A stretch of DNA of 64,000 nt from Steinernema hermaphroditum. Taxonomy: Eukaryota > Nematoda > Chromadorea > Rhabditida > Steinernematidae. The notes beneath the pieces were generated by a model. That model saw only the letters and a list, made by a program, of their open reading frames with translations. It had not been told where the DNA came from and did no database searches. The first letter of the stretch is position 1; every line of letters starts with the position of its first letter. Both the position numbers and the translations under genes were made by a program. Below are positions 45,023 through 57,150 of this stretch, one piece after another. The stretch lies in NCBI GenBank assembly GCA_030435675.1, contig CM059624.1, positions 13,416,769-13,480,768 on the forward strand. Direction: 5' to 3'.

Positions 45023-46517
45023 ATGTTCGAAAAGAAACTTGTTAGAGAGAGCCTCAATAGCAGAGCCATGAGCGAACAGTCAGTGACGCCAAGCGAAGAA
45101 GAAGCACCTGCTTCCCCAATTGCTCAAGGTAAGGTATCGTTTACGCCATTTCTTCTCAAAGCTCTTTTCAGGTTGTACTGGTTCATTCCGCATGTACTTT
45201 GATCAGTCTAAGCCACGGGTAATACACTTTCGTACACCGTTTGCTCTCAACAGACTGTTAACCTACCAGTTTAGTGCCTCGAGTGTGGAAGAGCGATTAG
45301 ACCGAAAAAGGGTGATTTGCAAAACCACATTGGAATGCACGAGGAAGTCATTTGCGGTTGCCCTCACGGTTGTGGGAAAAGCTACAATTCACCCAAAGCG
45401 CTCTTCAGACACGTAAAGGTAGGCTTGTTCAGGTGGTCGACGATATATTCTTATATTACAGGAATGTCACAAAAAGAGTTTGAGTCCAGAAGAACGAAAA
45501 CAGCTCGTAGATCCGTTCGTGGCAATGACTGCAGCTAAAATGTTCAAGTACTTCCCTGAATTGGAACGTGACCACACTACGGAACATCCTTCAGCCGTTC
45601 GAAGACTGTTTTATATCTCCAACGTTGAAGACCAAGATGTTTGAATAATCATTTGCGACTGAGACTATTAGCTCGATCACTTTAGCAGTTACGCAGATAC
45701 AAGAAGATCATTCTGGACCTGAACGGTGAAGTTGATGCGTCGGAGAACGGGGAAATCGATTTCTCTAAAGAAGGCTTCGGCTCGGCAACTCATTTGATCA
45801 CCCCATCGTTGGGAAGCGTTGGTGTACTCGCAGCTCTTGCTCGAGGATTGTGGGTGCTTACACCGCAGTATCTTCTCGACAGCCAGCAAGCAGGACATTT
45901 CTTGAAGGAGAATGCTTATGAATATTCCGAACAGATAATGAACGAGCCGAAAGAGAACAAGGTTGCAGCTGCCTGCAGGCGCTGGAGACTGACACTAAAG
46001 GAGAACGCAGCATTGCCGAACGGTGCCTTTTCGAAATGGAAGGCGTTGGTATACACTCGATCGCCGCAAGCAGCAAAGAAGTTCACCGAGTTGATTAGAG
46101 TCGGTGGTGGCACTACCGTGGTTGGACCAGAGTAAGTGTTTAAGTCCAGTGGAGCATTACATTAATTTCGTCTAGGCACGACTTAAGCGTCAGTCTTGAT
46201 GGAGTCACTCACGTGCTCGTGGCACATGATGTTGACATGAATGCTTACATGAACGATTTGCCAGTTTTCATCGAATCCAAGATTCCGTGCCATCCGATTG
46301 CCTACAGCGCACATTTCCTTCTCGATGTTCTTCTCAATCAACGTCATCATTACGATGCAACCTTTTTGAGCTTGATTGAAATTGCCCAACCGCTTACTTT
46401 GAAGCGCAGGAATGGAGGTCTGATTTTGAGCAGCTCTGACGGTGTTTACTAACCGGCCATGTTTCAGAATGCTGCGACGGTCACAGCAAGCGACGTTGCA
46501 ATAGTGAGCCTCGATGA
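45023..46517 (+). CDS. C2H2 zinc-finger protein with tandem BRCT domains (TopBP1 C-term-like)
   Basis: Exons 45023-45128, 45172-45218, 45275-45418, 45462-45638, 45689-46131, 46176-46417 and 46468-46517 total 1209 nt (402 aa). Two C2H2-type fingers lie at about residues 52-102 (CLECGRAIRPKKGDLQNHIG, then CPHGCGKSYN...RHVKECH). BRCT 1 starts LFYISNVEDQDLRRYKKIIL and contains ATHLITPSLG and LWVLTPQYLLDS. BRCT 2 starts FSKWKALVYTRSPQAAKKF and contains GVTHVLV. The pair resembles BRCT7/8 of TopBP1, a phosphopeptide-binding DNA-damage checkpoint module. The junction 45638|45689 uses donor GTTTGA and is proven by BRCT continuity; retaining that intron stops translation one codon later. The last exon is the least certain: reading through instead ends at 46452. 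A nuclear DNA-damage role is inferred from the domains. Confidence 0.82.
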
Positions 46518-48400
46518 TTGTTCGTACTTTGTTTAGTTGTTATTTCGTGCCATATGTTTTCAGTTGCTTCTTCCTTGTGTCGCATTATAAATGTTTCACT
46601 CATTTTACCTGTACTTTATGAAGATTGCTTGTTGGTTACTACACATGAACGATTAACTGGTTGAAAGCTTTGAGTTTGCTTGATTATAAGCGGTGTAGCA
46701 AATGATCGTAATCAAGTTGAGGATGATGTCATGTTTTACAGACAAGCAGTGTGTTGGAGACAGTCTAGAGAGATCTCATTTTAAGCGTTTTCGAAGTGTT
46801 GGGCGGTTGCACTTTGGAAACTTTCTCGAAACGCGCAATCCGTGCAGATAGATGTCTAGAATTCGTCTAAAAAATACATATCTAAGTGTTATTTTTGGTC
46901 GAAGCGGTCGGATTCTCTATTGAATATTTGACGCTACATCCTTGTGGCTTCGTGGATTGGATCCTGATGTTTTACATTTTCTTTCGTCGATGTCAGTTGT
47001 CTTGATCCAGGGGGATTCAAGTCAATGAAATGTTAATTTTTATAAACTTAATCAGTCTTATTAATTGTCAAAATGATCTTACTTCCCATAAAATTAGATG
47101 ACCGTCCACTCCCCACTTCCCATAACCTCAAAAAACGTCTGTGACGTTGAAGCATCAATCAACGCCTTGTGCATCAGGTCAATGGACCATGTCCTCACGT
47201 CTCAGGGGAGCAAAACGCGCGTAAAATAACCTTTTAGACGGGCTTTTATGCTCTGATCAAATGCACTTTGGCACTGCGTGGGGCGGACGTCAATGTTGGG
47301 CACAATCGACCAGTCGGTGACCAGTCGGCTAAACATGGATTGGGTGCAATGATCCTTGCACGTTAGTTTATATTGGGACACGGTTCTTTTCGAATGACTA
47401 TAAATATCCGATAAGGAAGTGGGTTCAGCGGTAGATGCGGAAGGAGTGTATAGAGGAAATGTGGCTGTTTATGACATGCAGAAAATATTTAAATCTTATT
47501 TTAGTAACTATTACTGCATTTAATAAGGAAGCACTCGCTTGTTTTTCGTTTTGGATAGGCAAACTCGAATGAGAAAAGACATTGCTGCAGTAGACAATAG
47601 AGTGGGAACCCCATTTTCCAAAACAAAGAACAAGAACCTAACCGAACAGTGCCCACAAAAGTCAACCATGTTCGAGTTCGATGACCTAATTTTTTTGGCT
47701 ATACTACGGCCTTTTTTCGAAAAGAATTGTGTTGAGATGTGGCGAAACGACCGATCGAGTGGGGTGCATCAATCACATCCAATCGTAGACACAAAAGGCC
47801 GTCTAGTGAGTCTAGACGCCGCAGGGGACTACTACCCAACAGGAACAGTGCCTATTTTTGGTTCGAGAAACCCTCGGATTTAAGAGAAACCTCTTGCAAA
47901 TAACGAAACCTGCCAAGCTCAATGACGACAATTATTAATTTGGAAATATTAATCTGATTAGTCCTTTGCACAAGAAGCATCCTTTGATGGCATTAAGGAT
48001 AACGCGTGTGACATTTCTCAATATGGTGCGGCCTGGCACGTTACGTAAATCTCTTCGCGTGTTAGGCTTCTTTGTCTTTGGCTATATACAACCTTTGCAT
48101 TTTTTGTGATTATTCCGTGGATTTTCCCAAAGGGTAACACTGTGACCTATCGAAAAGCGAAATAGCACGAAATGATGTGTCTTCTTGTCATTTCTCCTCT
48201 TTATCCCGACAGCTCTGCTATATGTGACAATTGTGTTCATCGCCCACAAGACTAAAGAGTAATCCTGTCGCGGAGGCGGCGGCGTTCCAAGTACGGCGGA
48301 AGAAGATTTTGCGATTATGCACACGATTAATCAACTTTGAATAAAACGGCGAGATGATGGCGAATACGGATGACGCACAAGAGGAATAATAAAAGCGATG
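46518..48400. other. No gene seen
   Basis: AT-rich. A TATAAATATCCGATAAGG promoter-like word occurs at 47400-47417 with no recognisable exon after it. GACCAGTCGG occurs twice near 47310-47330. The ORF at 47539-47883 has no recognisable domain. Confidence 0.5.
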
Positions 48401-49570
48401 GAGCGGTAAACAAAATACAATAGGGTTGCTTTGGTTTCTTTGCTTAGATTGGCTTGAATGGAGATGGAAATGAAGTTGGAATGAGCACAAGGATAGTGCG
48501 GTTTACAGTGTTCTCTTATTTCTTGACCATTAACGATCATTAGAAGAGGTGACACTAAGCAATGTGTGGAGCTAATCTTGTATCCAATACTCAATTTTTG
48601 TCTTGTTTGGGTTAAGTAGTCATATCTCATAAATTCTCATTAAAAGCTTAAGACTACGCTCGTATCACTGATTTTCAATATTTTTGGACAAAATTTGCCA
48701 TCGACTGTTCCTTAAGGCGAAAAGGTGCAGGAGCGAACAAAATACGGTAGGTTTGTTTTGGTTTCTTCGCTTAGATTAGCTTGAATCGAAGTGGTATAGG
48801 AGTAGGGGAAGTGACACTATATAATGTGTCGAGCATGCTGTATCCAGTACCCATTTTTGTCATATTTGGGAACGGTCATATTAAATGATTATATCTCATG
48901 AATGCTCATTGAAAGCTTAAAACTACGATCAAATCACTGATTTTGATTTCATTATTTTTGGACGAAATGTTGGTTTCACACTTTCATTTGAGCCGGAAGC
49001 ATCGAGGAAGGAATAAATTTTTGCGAACTGATGCATGAATAATCATAGCAAATAGGCTTTTTTTAGATTTAAGATTAAGCAGATACTTATCTTTGAAGTC
49101 ATAACTTCCATTTCCCATAGAAATTTTCTAATGTGCATCAAATTTGCCATCGTGGATTCTCCGATGGTACTTGGAAATGAGGAAAGCTATCAGAATTAAA
49201 GGGCCCGCACTTCGAGCTGTTTTAAAATTCACTATTCATTCAAATTCATTCATTTAGCGCGTAAACTGGAGCGTCAGGTTTATGGTGTTTTCTTATTTCT
49301 GGAAGAGTTCCATTAGTGTGTCGAGCATCTGCGACTGTATCAAGAATCTTGTATCTATTTTTGTCTGGGAACGTTCATATTTCTTAAATTCTCCTTAAAA
49401 GCTTAAAACTACGCTCATATCACTGATTTCAATATTTTTCAACATATTCTGCCCCAGTTTTGCAAGAAAGTTCCTTACTTCTTCGGAATATTCATTATCA
49501 TTTAAGCCATAAGCATCGAAGAAGGGATTAATTTTTATGGTCTGGTGTAGGCCAATAGGTTTTTTTTTAT
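48400..49570 (+). repeat. Degenerate three-copy tandem repeat
   Basis: Units around 48560-48700, 48823-48970 and 49317-49452 share GTGT.GAGC, then TGTATC, then an ATTTTTGTC element, then ATATTTC or ATATCTCAT, AAAAGCTTAA, ACTACG.TC and TATCACTGATTT. Upstream blocks (GGTTTCTT.GCTTAGATT near 48430 and 48760) and downstream blocks (AGCATCGA.GAAGG near 49000 and 49515) are also shared. Each unit brings one or two ATTTTTG elements. Confidence 0.75.
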
Positions 49571-50320
49571 TTTTTCAATTTAAGCTTTTTGCACGTGACA
49601 ATATATTGATTTTGTAAACGGCATACAAGGTGGCCCATACATACTTTTTACCTTTCGAGATTGCAGCTTTTTCGGCTACCCGGAAGGTTGGGGTTCAGGA
49701 TAGCGAGCGTACCACTGCGATACTCTAAAGATTCCTGTTGTCGTGGTATTTCATTTGTGTCCGCTCCGCTCTGCCCGGATGCCGTCTCCAGCCGAAGCCA
49801 GACGTCAACGAAGCACTTCCCACTATCTGGATACACTGGATGCTCTGGTCTTAACTTCTAGTTGTAAAATTCAAGAAAGGACCGGATGACCGATATGATC
49901 GAGTGCCTATATATGAGAAGACACCTGACCATCGGCAACCTGAAGTCATCCTTGTTTTTAGGGTTCGGATATCCGAACGATTCGGGTTTGACCGACAAAA
50001 GTAAATGGATAACCATTGCAAAGATACAATGTAGAACTTGATTGACGAATTCATTTTCCACATAATTCAGATACCATGAACACAAATTTCGGAGACATTT
50101 TTCAGATTGCATCTCAGAGTGATTTCTCTAATCTTTCATTTATCTCCTCATTAAGAATATCTTTGTAACCCATGATTCTTACACTTTTGAAGTTCTACAC
50201 GCAATTCACGCTCCAGCACCTCACATAAAATGTGCTGTATGTACTTTGAATGTGTCGAATGTCCCATTTGCCCAAGAGAACATTCCCCAGGGTCATGGCA
50301 TTCGGTAATCCATATTACTC

Positions 50321-50410
50321 TTTAAACCCAATTATTACGACCACAGGCGTCGTTTGAAATATGACCACGTTTGCTGGAGTAATTACTTTCCGTAGTAAGT
50401 ATGTCGAACT
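50321..50410 (+). repeat. 90-bp direct repeat, copy 1
   Basis: TAAACCCAATTATTACGACC and the following bases to about 50410 match 57063-57150 with few mismatches. Not coding in either copy. Confidence 0.85.
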
Positions 50411-50644
50411 TTTGGTGTAATTACTACTTAGTCGGCTCGTCTGGAAAATGTGAGACATCGCTTTTTTTTCGCGGAGCGACTCAAATCCACAGTTAATTGA
50501 ATATCGGGACATACACAGTACTCCAAGGACATCGCATTCTTAATTTTGCCCTATTACTTCGAAGTCTGTCCTTTGTTTGCAAACCGTATCATGCATGGTA
50601 CACCGTATCTCGCTCTTTCTGAGATTTGTTGAATGAGTTGAGTC

Positions 50645-50835
50645 AGCGGTCGTTCTTGGCCGTCGTTGTTGGCACAATGATCGCCCCGGTTTCGACAAGG
50701 CTTGGAACATCAGGGTTATCGTATTTCCAACGTCTTGCCAAGATGCTCGTCATCACTGCCCAACCACCCGTGCCGCCAAGCCGAAGAAAACTGGCGGTTC
50801 TTGGTGCGATAAATCGCAATCATGATTTGAGGAGA
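50645..50835 (-). repeat. Family G dispersed repeat, copy 3
   Basis: Reverse complement of the 14545-14700 block: GGCACAATGATCGCC, then GGCTTGGAACATCA, then CGTCTTGCCAAGATG. Not coding. Confidence 0.6.
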
Positions 50836-51239
50836 TTAAGATTATTATGTTATTCGAGAAAACCAGAAACTCAGGAGAGAACAGGGATTTCGAGGGCGCT
50901 TGTATTTTGGTGAATTTGGTGGAATTTTTGAAACATTCGGGATATACATTGAGTTGGGAGCATTTGGAGCATTTGACCATAGATTGTTCAGAATGAGTCA
51001 AAAAGGTCCTATTTTTAACCTATTTGGCGAGATCGGGGCATTAGTCCCTTTACAGGTTCGGAGCCCTATTGAGGTCTTCATCTAAAATGCCACTGGGAAG
51101 GCACTCCTGGACGGTTGGAGTCTAAAGATGCCAAATGGTCAAGCAATTGCACAGCAAGAAACAACCTAGCTGAAATTCTAACCACCGTGGTCGTGGTAGT
51201 CAAACCGTTCGAAATCACAAATTTTCTCATCCACATATA

Positions 51240-51792
51240 TTGGGTTGAAACATTGAAAATGATCGCTGTTAATTCGATCGCTTCCAACGATTAAGTACTA
51301 TAACAGACAACGAGGACATCTAGCAGGTAGCTGTTACACAAGCTTCTAAGCCCACATAGCGGGTCCACGAGTTTACTTCTGCGTTACAGAAACAGAGGCG
51401 AAATGTTGAAAAGATGACCCTCCAATTCTCAAAAAGTACGAGTGCCCGAGACCGCATTTTTTTAAGTTGACCCTCAGAATGGCTCTCCATTTTGAGCTGA
51501 AAGATTTCTTTTTTTTCTGTTTATCTATCACTCTCCCAGGCCTATCTTACTGTCATCTGTACCGATCCGTAAATGGAAACATCATAGGAAACCACGCAGA
51601 ACAAGGCGAAGAGGTCGAAAATCAGACCAAAACAGTTTTTGACCTCAAGCCTCGGACTTTCTACAAAAGGAACGATCCGGCTCCTGCCCGAATGTTGAAC
51701 AATTGAATGGTGAATACCTTAAGTGAAATGAGCGTTTTTGTGGTCTTTAAACATTTACTTTTAAAAACGGTCATTTTCAATGTTTCAACCAA
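51240..51792 (-). mobile_element. Non-autonomous TIR DNA transposon, complete copy
   Basis: 553 bp bounded by terminal inverted repeats, TTGGGTTGAAACATTGAAAA at the left and the complement of TTGGTTGAAACATTGAAAAT at the right, with TA immediately outside both ends. TA target duplications are the hallmark of Tc1/mariner-type elements. The interior is homologous in reverse to 9358-9855 and encodes no transposase. Orientation is given relative to the 9.4-kb copy. Confidence 0.85.
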
Positions 51793-52379
51793 TATGTTCT
51801 GACGATTGATCTTTATTCATCTTTCGGGGATTTTGTTCTGACTATACAACAAGTCGGCATTCATCATGAACGCTGATTTTGCGTTACCTTGGGCTGTTCA
51901 CAATCGATTGACATTCACAGAATCGTTTGAGTTGCACTCTAATCTGTCAAATGTTTCTCGCCTTCTGTCGTAGAAGAGTCACCGAAGCTCACATATTCCG
52001 TTTCCCCCTTTTTATCGTTGTTTTCCGGCTGCTTTTCTTTGTTATCTTCTGGGTAGTCAGTAAATTAACTTTGATTTGACCGATGCAACAACAAACTGCA
52101 CTGACAAATGTACTGTGACGCGCAAATTCAATGACCTTATTTTGAATACCAAAGCCCAGACAACAACCCATTTCCGAAAGTAATTGCCCTTTTCGTGTAA
52201 TAGTAAACATCCTCCCACAATCGAAACGTACCAGTCAATGCAATTGATGCTTTTCGCTCCGAAATTCTGCACACTTCTACGAGAAAAAAAATACATTGTG
52301 TCTTAGTTAGGAATCAACCAATGAAACGCAACTGGTCTAAGCTTAGTGTGGGCCATCCCAACGGTTCTCGTTGCGGTAA

Positions 52380-53300
52380 AAGTTCAATACGTGAAAATTG
52401 CGGACAGGAGTACAGGAGAGTCCAGCGGCTTCTAGATGACGCTGGGTTGTGTCGCTTATCCCGGGTTTGTTTATCGACGATCTCTTCTCGATTCGGGTAC
52501 CTAAAACCCCGAAAACCCAGACAAGTCGACTTTGTACATTAACAACTCATAGTGTTGAATTCCTACCTAACATTTACATTTACCTTAGCATCTTCAAAAA
52601 CATTATTTTTAGAAATTCGCGTGACTAATTCAATGTTTTCGTCTCCTTTTCTCACTGCAGTGAACATACCGCTCGATCTCTATTCAATATTTTTGCGAGT
52701 CCTTAGGAGCATTCTGTCTGAAGACTTTCTGCGTGAAATTGCACTGCTGCATAACATTCATTTTTGCATTGAAAATGAAAGATTTCTGCAGTTTCTTCGG
52801 AATTACATAAAATTCATGTAGAGAGGTGTGTAACGTATTGCAAGAACTTGCTGAGCACTTCCAGAGCACTTCCAGGCACAGAATGAATAGAAATACAGAA
52901 TTTTCAAGGGCCTGTTCTGGGTTGTGTCGTTGTTCGGGATTTGCTTATCGAAATTTTTTTTTATTGTTTTGCACAAGAAACCCCGAATCCGCCAACTCTG
53001 AACACGAATGAATTATAGTGTTGATTTCCTATCTGATATGTATCCATCTTCAAAAACATCAATGATTTAATGATTTAATGTTTTCGTCCCTTTTTCTCAC
53101 TAGTGCGAACATAATGCTGGATCTCTATTCAATATTCAGACGAGTTCTTAGCCGCGGTCTAGCGGCCTTTGAAGAATCCGTACTTTCTGTTTGAAATTGC
53201 ATTGCTACATATCATACATTTTTGTATTTTGTACGGAGGTGTCGCATAAAATTCGTGTGAAAAGCTGTAATGTATTGCTAGAAGTTGCTGGGCACTTTTT
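52380..53300 (+). repeat. Degenerate tandem duplication, about 450-bp period
   Basis: Blocks GGGTTGTGTCG, CGAAAACCCAGA or CCCCGAATCC, ATAGTGTTGA.TTCCTA, TTTTCGTC.C.TTTCTCACT, ATCTCTATTCAATATT and TTGAAATTGCA.TGCT.CATA recur in the same order from about 52438 and from about 52915. Each unit includes an ATTTTTG element near its end. No conserved frame. Confidence 0.75.
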
Positions 53301-54621
53301 GCATTCCGCGAATTGAAGTTAAAGCAAAGAACGAAGCCATGCAGTGAACGATGTTTATGACGTTGCAGCAGGAAGAACGGCGTTCGCCTAAATTCCGCTA
53401 ATTATGGCATTCATCGTGATTCTCTACGCAATATGTATTTTTGATTGCTGCATGCCCTTCAGGGTTTCAAGCTTACAGTATTCAAACTTCACGGCCCATA
53501 TTATGCGAAATATTTGAAAAGTGTCCACGCTGAAACTGAAATTATAATGGTGTGATAATCAAATCAAATCAGTTTATCCACAAATGCATGCAACAATAGC
53601 AGCAATTGGGCGATACAACACTCAGGCCGGAGCACTTCTAGAGTGAGGGGGAAACAATGTACACATTTTTTGGTTTTCTGTAACTATAATTATGGGTAGC
53701 TTCATCTCCTAGTATGAGTAAAAGTTGGTGCTATTTCCAGACCTCAAAGTCGGAGCTTAAGCCGGTATCTAAGCGGGAGTCTAAATGAAACCTGCCACTT
53801 GAAACCACCACTTGTCTACCGGGTTAAATTGGTGTAAAAGCGATTATTTGAGCGTCAATTTTTGCGGGTTATCACAGCATGCGAAAGGCCGCCAAACACG
53901 TGGGGCATATTTCAGAACTTTCAACTTATCACACAGTCAATCATGGTCACGTCGATTCCGCTCAAATTTGTCCCGGTGGGTAGTTTACTTTGGGTTTATG
54001 AACAGATCCCTCTATAGCCTCTCATAACATATGTATACTGAACCCATAAAACGCCGACTAATAGCAGGTGCGCAGACGCTTTAACGATATCCGGGAAGTT
54101 CTTCGACGTCACCATTTGTTCTTTCCTTCTGGCACTCGTGCATCAACTGAACGACGTTCTAAAAGCTCTGCCATAATTCACAGCACACTTAATGTCCCTT
54201 CCCTCGATGAAATTTGCCTCGTTTCCTATATATGCTGTCTTCTGGTGTTTGGTTCCCATCAATCAGAATCTATTATCCGGTCACGTCGGCTTCCTAATTT
54301 GTGCATGCGACATTTAAATAAAGGCCGTAAAGCGCTAAAGAAGTCATAGAGCACTTTATGGAATCATCTGGTGAGAATCCTGGACGATAATTTGTAACTC
54401 TGGATTTAAACACACAACGGGAAAAAGCAAGGACCTTTTTTCAGTATTTTTGCTCGTGAATGAACTATAAGATCACTTTTGAATGATCTCTTCTTATGTG
54501 CATTAATGTTCTGGAGATGTAATGTTCAACAAATTGTGCGTATAGACGGTGCTCGGTTAACTGATCACCGCCACTTGCTAGGTTCACAAGCTTTGTATAC
54601 TCTAAGCATGCTCGTTTTCTA

Positions 54622-55160
54622 ACTTCTAGCGTCGACGCAGCACAAAGATGATGGTGATCCGGTTATTTTGAAAAAGGAGCCTTTTTCGGTTGACGTTTGT
54701 TTTCAGCTGACGTGCGAAGCCTTTGTTTTGACATATGATTTCGGAAATCGGATCTTCTTCAATGCTGTAAATGTCACGAAATTTTATGTCTTCCGCGTGC
54801 AAGAAGAGAAGTAGATGCATAAACGTTACCGACATTTAGCACGTAGATGTTCAGTAAATTTTTGCGGTTCTCTAACACGTACAGATGATTTTCTTAGTCG
54901 TTTTTCGCTTCCGGTCAACCTCAATGTGTGTGGTCCAAATTTCCTTGTTAGAAAAACAGTAAATAAATGTTAGTTAATTTTAGGTGGCCAGCCTTCAGAT
55001 CGGATTGAGCACTTGTTGTGACATGTGGTTGCCAATGACTTTCTTAAAAGATTTGAATTCAAAATTTTGGCCGGCTATGGTCATCCAACACCGAATAAGA
55101 AAAGTCGCTGTAATTTTGTAATTTTTTTGTAAAGGCAAATTGTAGACAAGACAGGCTCTT
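54622..55160 (+). repeat. Segmental duplication, copy 1 (empty site)
   Basis: Homologous in direct orientation to 58082-58665, covering the exon above plus about 350 bp downstream (ATGCATAAAC.TTACC, CGCTTCCGGT, CCAATTTCCTT.TTAG, TTAATTTTAGGTG, GCACTTGTTGTGAC). It lacks the 92-bp insert present in the other copy, with a single AGCCTTCAGATCG in its place (about 54991-55003). Confidence 0.85.
54630..54814 (+). CDS. Candidate terminal exon, duplicated family, copy 1
   Basis: A CTTCTAG acceptor at 54629 opens a 61-codon frame (KKEPFSVDVCFQLTCEAFVL, then TYDFGNRIFFNAVNVTKFYV, then FRVQEEK and TAG). The frame and protein, including the stop, are conserved at 58082-58244, which supports real coding. 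Beta-strand-like alternation of hydrophobic residues recalls small lectin-type folds, but no family motif is certain. Upstream exons were not identified. Confidence 0.4.
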
Positions 55161-55290
55161 TCATATGAAGGAATAAACTGCGCATTAGGACGATAAAATT
55201 CCTCCCCGCTTTTTATTTTTGCAAGAATTAGTAATACGTAGGTACTACACACAAATACGGTGATGTTAGCATTACGAATTTTTTACGAAT

Positions 55291-55669
55291 TTATTTGCGA
55301 AATCTAACACGTTGCATGTTGTCGCACCCCAAATCTAGCCACCGCTGCCTGGCTTCTTCTTGTGATCGATGTCGCCATCGTCTGCTGCTTAGTTTCTTTG
55401 TGAACTCATCACTCCATCGGATCCGTGGTCGAAGTTCCATTTTTTTTCTTCTTGCTGCTTCGTCGATGTCCTTCACCTTGGTTACACCTCGGAGCCTCGG
55501 ACTCGTTCGTCTTTCTGTCTATTAGACGGACTCCAGCCATTCGCCTCTCCGTCCGTCGTTGAGCGGTCAGGAGCTTCTTTCGCGCTGACTTTGTGAGTGA
55601 CCAAGTTTCGGGACCGTAGAGCATGGCGGGAAGAACGCACTGATCAAAGAGTCTTCGCTTCCATCGCAT
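55291..55669 (-). pseudogene. LINE (RTE-type) reverse transcriptase 3' fragment
   Basis: The minus-strand frame (RLFDQCVLPAMLYGPETWSL then TKSARKKL...QRRTERRMAGV) is characteristic of the segment after the RT domain of RTE-like LINEs. The frame then shifts, and the overlapping second frame (KDIDEAARRKKMELRPRIRW then SDEFTKKL) supplies the usual C-terminal block. So it is a 5'-truncated, frameshifted remnant. The element's polymerase domain is absent. Confidence 0.75.
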
Positions 55670-56817
55670 CAGGACGCTTCTGGAAGTCAGAAAGTCCTTG
55701 TACTTCCAATATTATGCGTGAAAAATTGCAATTTTTGAATTCCGTAATGGCTTCGGTGACAAATTTGACAGTGAATTTGACACTCACAAGGTCTATTTTA
55801 CTTTGCATTTCCCATTATTTGTTGTCCAGGTACTGTATCCCTCTCTTCCAAAAATAGAGTAGAACGACGTGATCCTGGAAGTACACCTTCGTCTCATATT
55901 TTCGTCAAACGTGGTAGTAATTTTAGAAACACTTAAGAACTAATTGAATTTGAAACGGAGGCGAAGGCTTGTGGAGGGTAAATGTCACGCGGTAGGTGTG
56001 CTGCCGATCGAATTGGCTTAAGGGAGCCGTGGAATCTAATTTTTGCGGGTAAATGATTAAATAATCTTTTGTGATTGACCCCCGTAGTTGTTTAATACGA
56101 TTTCGGCTTCAGGTCCGCCGAGAGAACACTATATAGAAGTGATCTTTGTCGGTAACGCAAACCTATGAAGAATATCCTCGATAGAAATTTCTCAGTATTG
56201 CGCCAATTTTTGCAGACATTGTTTGGAGGAGTCGAAGGAACTGGAATTCAACCAAATTCATAACCAACTGGGAAGTACATAACCAAGTGGGACCAACGAT
56301 TATCGATTGCATGTGAAGTGCATATCAAGAAGGTATCGAATAATTTTTGCTGATGAGAACCATAATCTACCGCCACGAGCCACAAGAAAACAGTCAGTTC
56401 AAGTATATCAGCTGGGAATCACTGGCAGGAAACAGTCCTCGATGAGAGAGGATAATATAATATGTATGTCTAAAAGGCCCGCTCATCTTTTGAAGGAATA
56501 ATCATTCAGGTATCGGTAATAGTGTATCAATTTTGAGCCAAGTCGGTTGCGGGCATCTTTAAGTGTTAGTTACAAGAAGTTGAATTGCTTCATTTTTGCA
56601 AGTATACGTGATAACCTTCCGGAAACTTAGGTCAGATCAGTAAGTCAAATCATCGTTTATGCATGCATTGGAAAACATTCCCATTATCGTCTTTAATGTA
56701 CAGTTGATTACACCCCTTCAACATTCCCCGAGAAACTACAGTTTTTGCCGTTTTCTGACAATATGTAGTAAGCATCGGTTTCAAATTTATTTCATGGATC
56801 AAATCGCCTTGCATGAT

Positions 56818-56905
56818 ACCGAAAATGAGACAACAGAGGACATCACTTGCAGCCGGCTTCATCCCTGGTGTGGCGTAGATGTCGAACCGGTCGTAGACGG
56901 CTGTG
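56818..56905 (-). repeat. Family A repeat, partial copy
   Basis: Contains CCGAAAATGAGACAACAGAGG and CTTCATCCCTGG with GTCGTAGACGG, in the same order as 58863-58945. Confidence 0.65.
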
Positions 56906-57062
56906 GTTCCATTTGTTCATATATTACCAAAATTTTGGTCCCACCCTGTAGATTTTATATACTAGTGTTTCTTGACCATTTCGACGAAAGTTCGTTTGTT
57001 CTTAGCTTAAAGGTCGACGACCACGTCCCCTGGGTGGCGACTTTGAGTAATCCCCATTGCAG

Positions 57063-57150
57063 TTTAAACCCAATTATTACGACCACATGCGTCGTTTGAA
57101 ATATGGCCACGTTTGCTGGAGTAATTACTTTTCGTAGTACGCAAGTTGAA
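57063..57150 (+). repeat. 90-bp direct repeat, copy 2
   Basis: Near-identical to 50321-50410. It adjoins ordinary intergenic sequence, and no gene is seen between 57150 and 57870. Confidence 0.85.

Noticed and set aside
47400..47417. TATA box with GATA site
   Set aside because: Good-looking promoter words, but no exon or ORF of quality follows.
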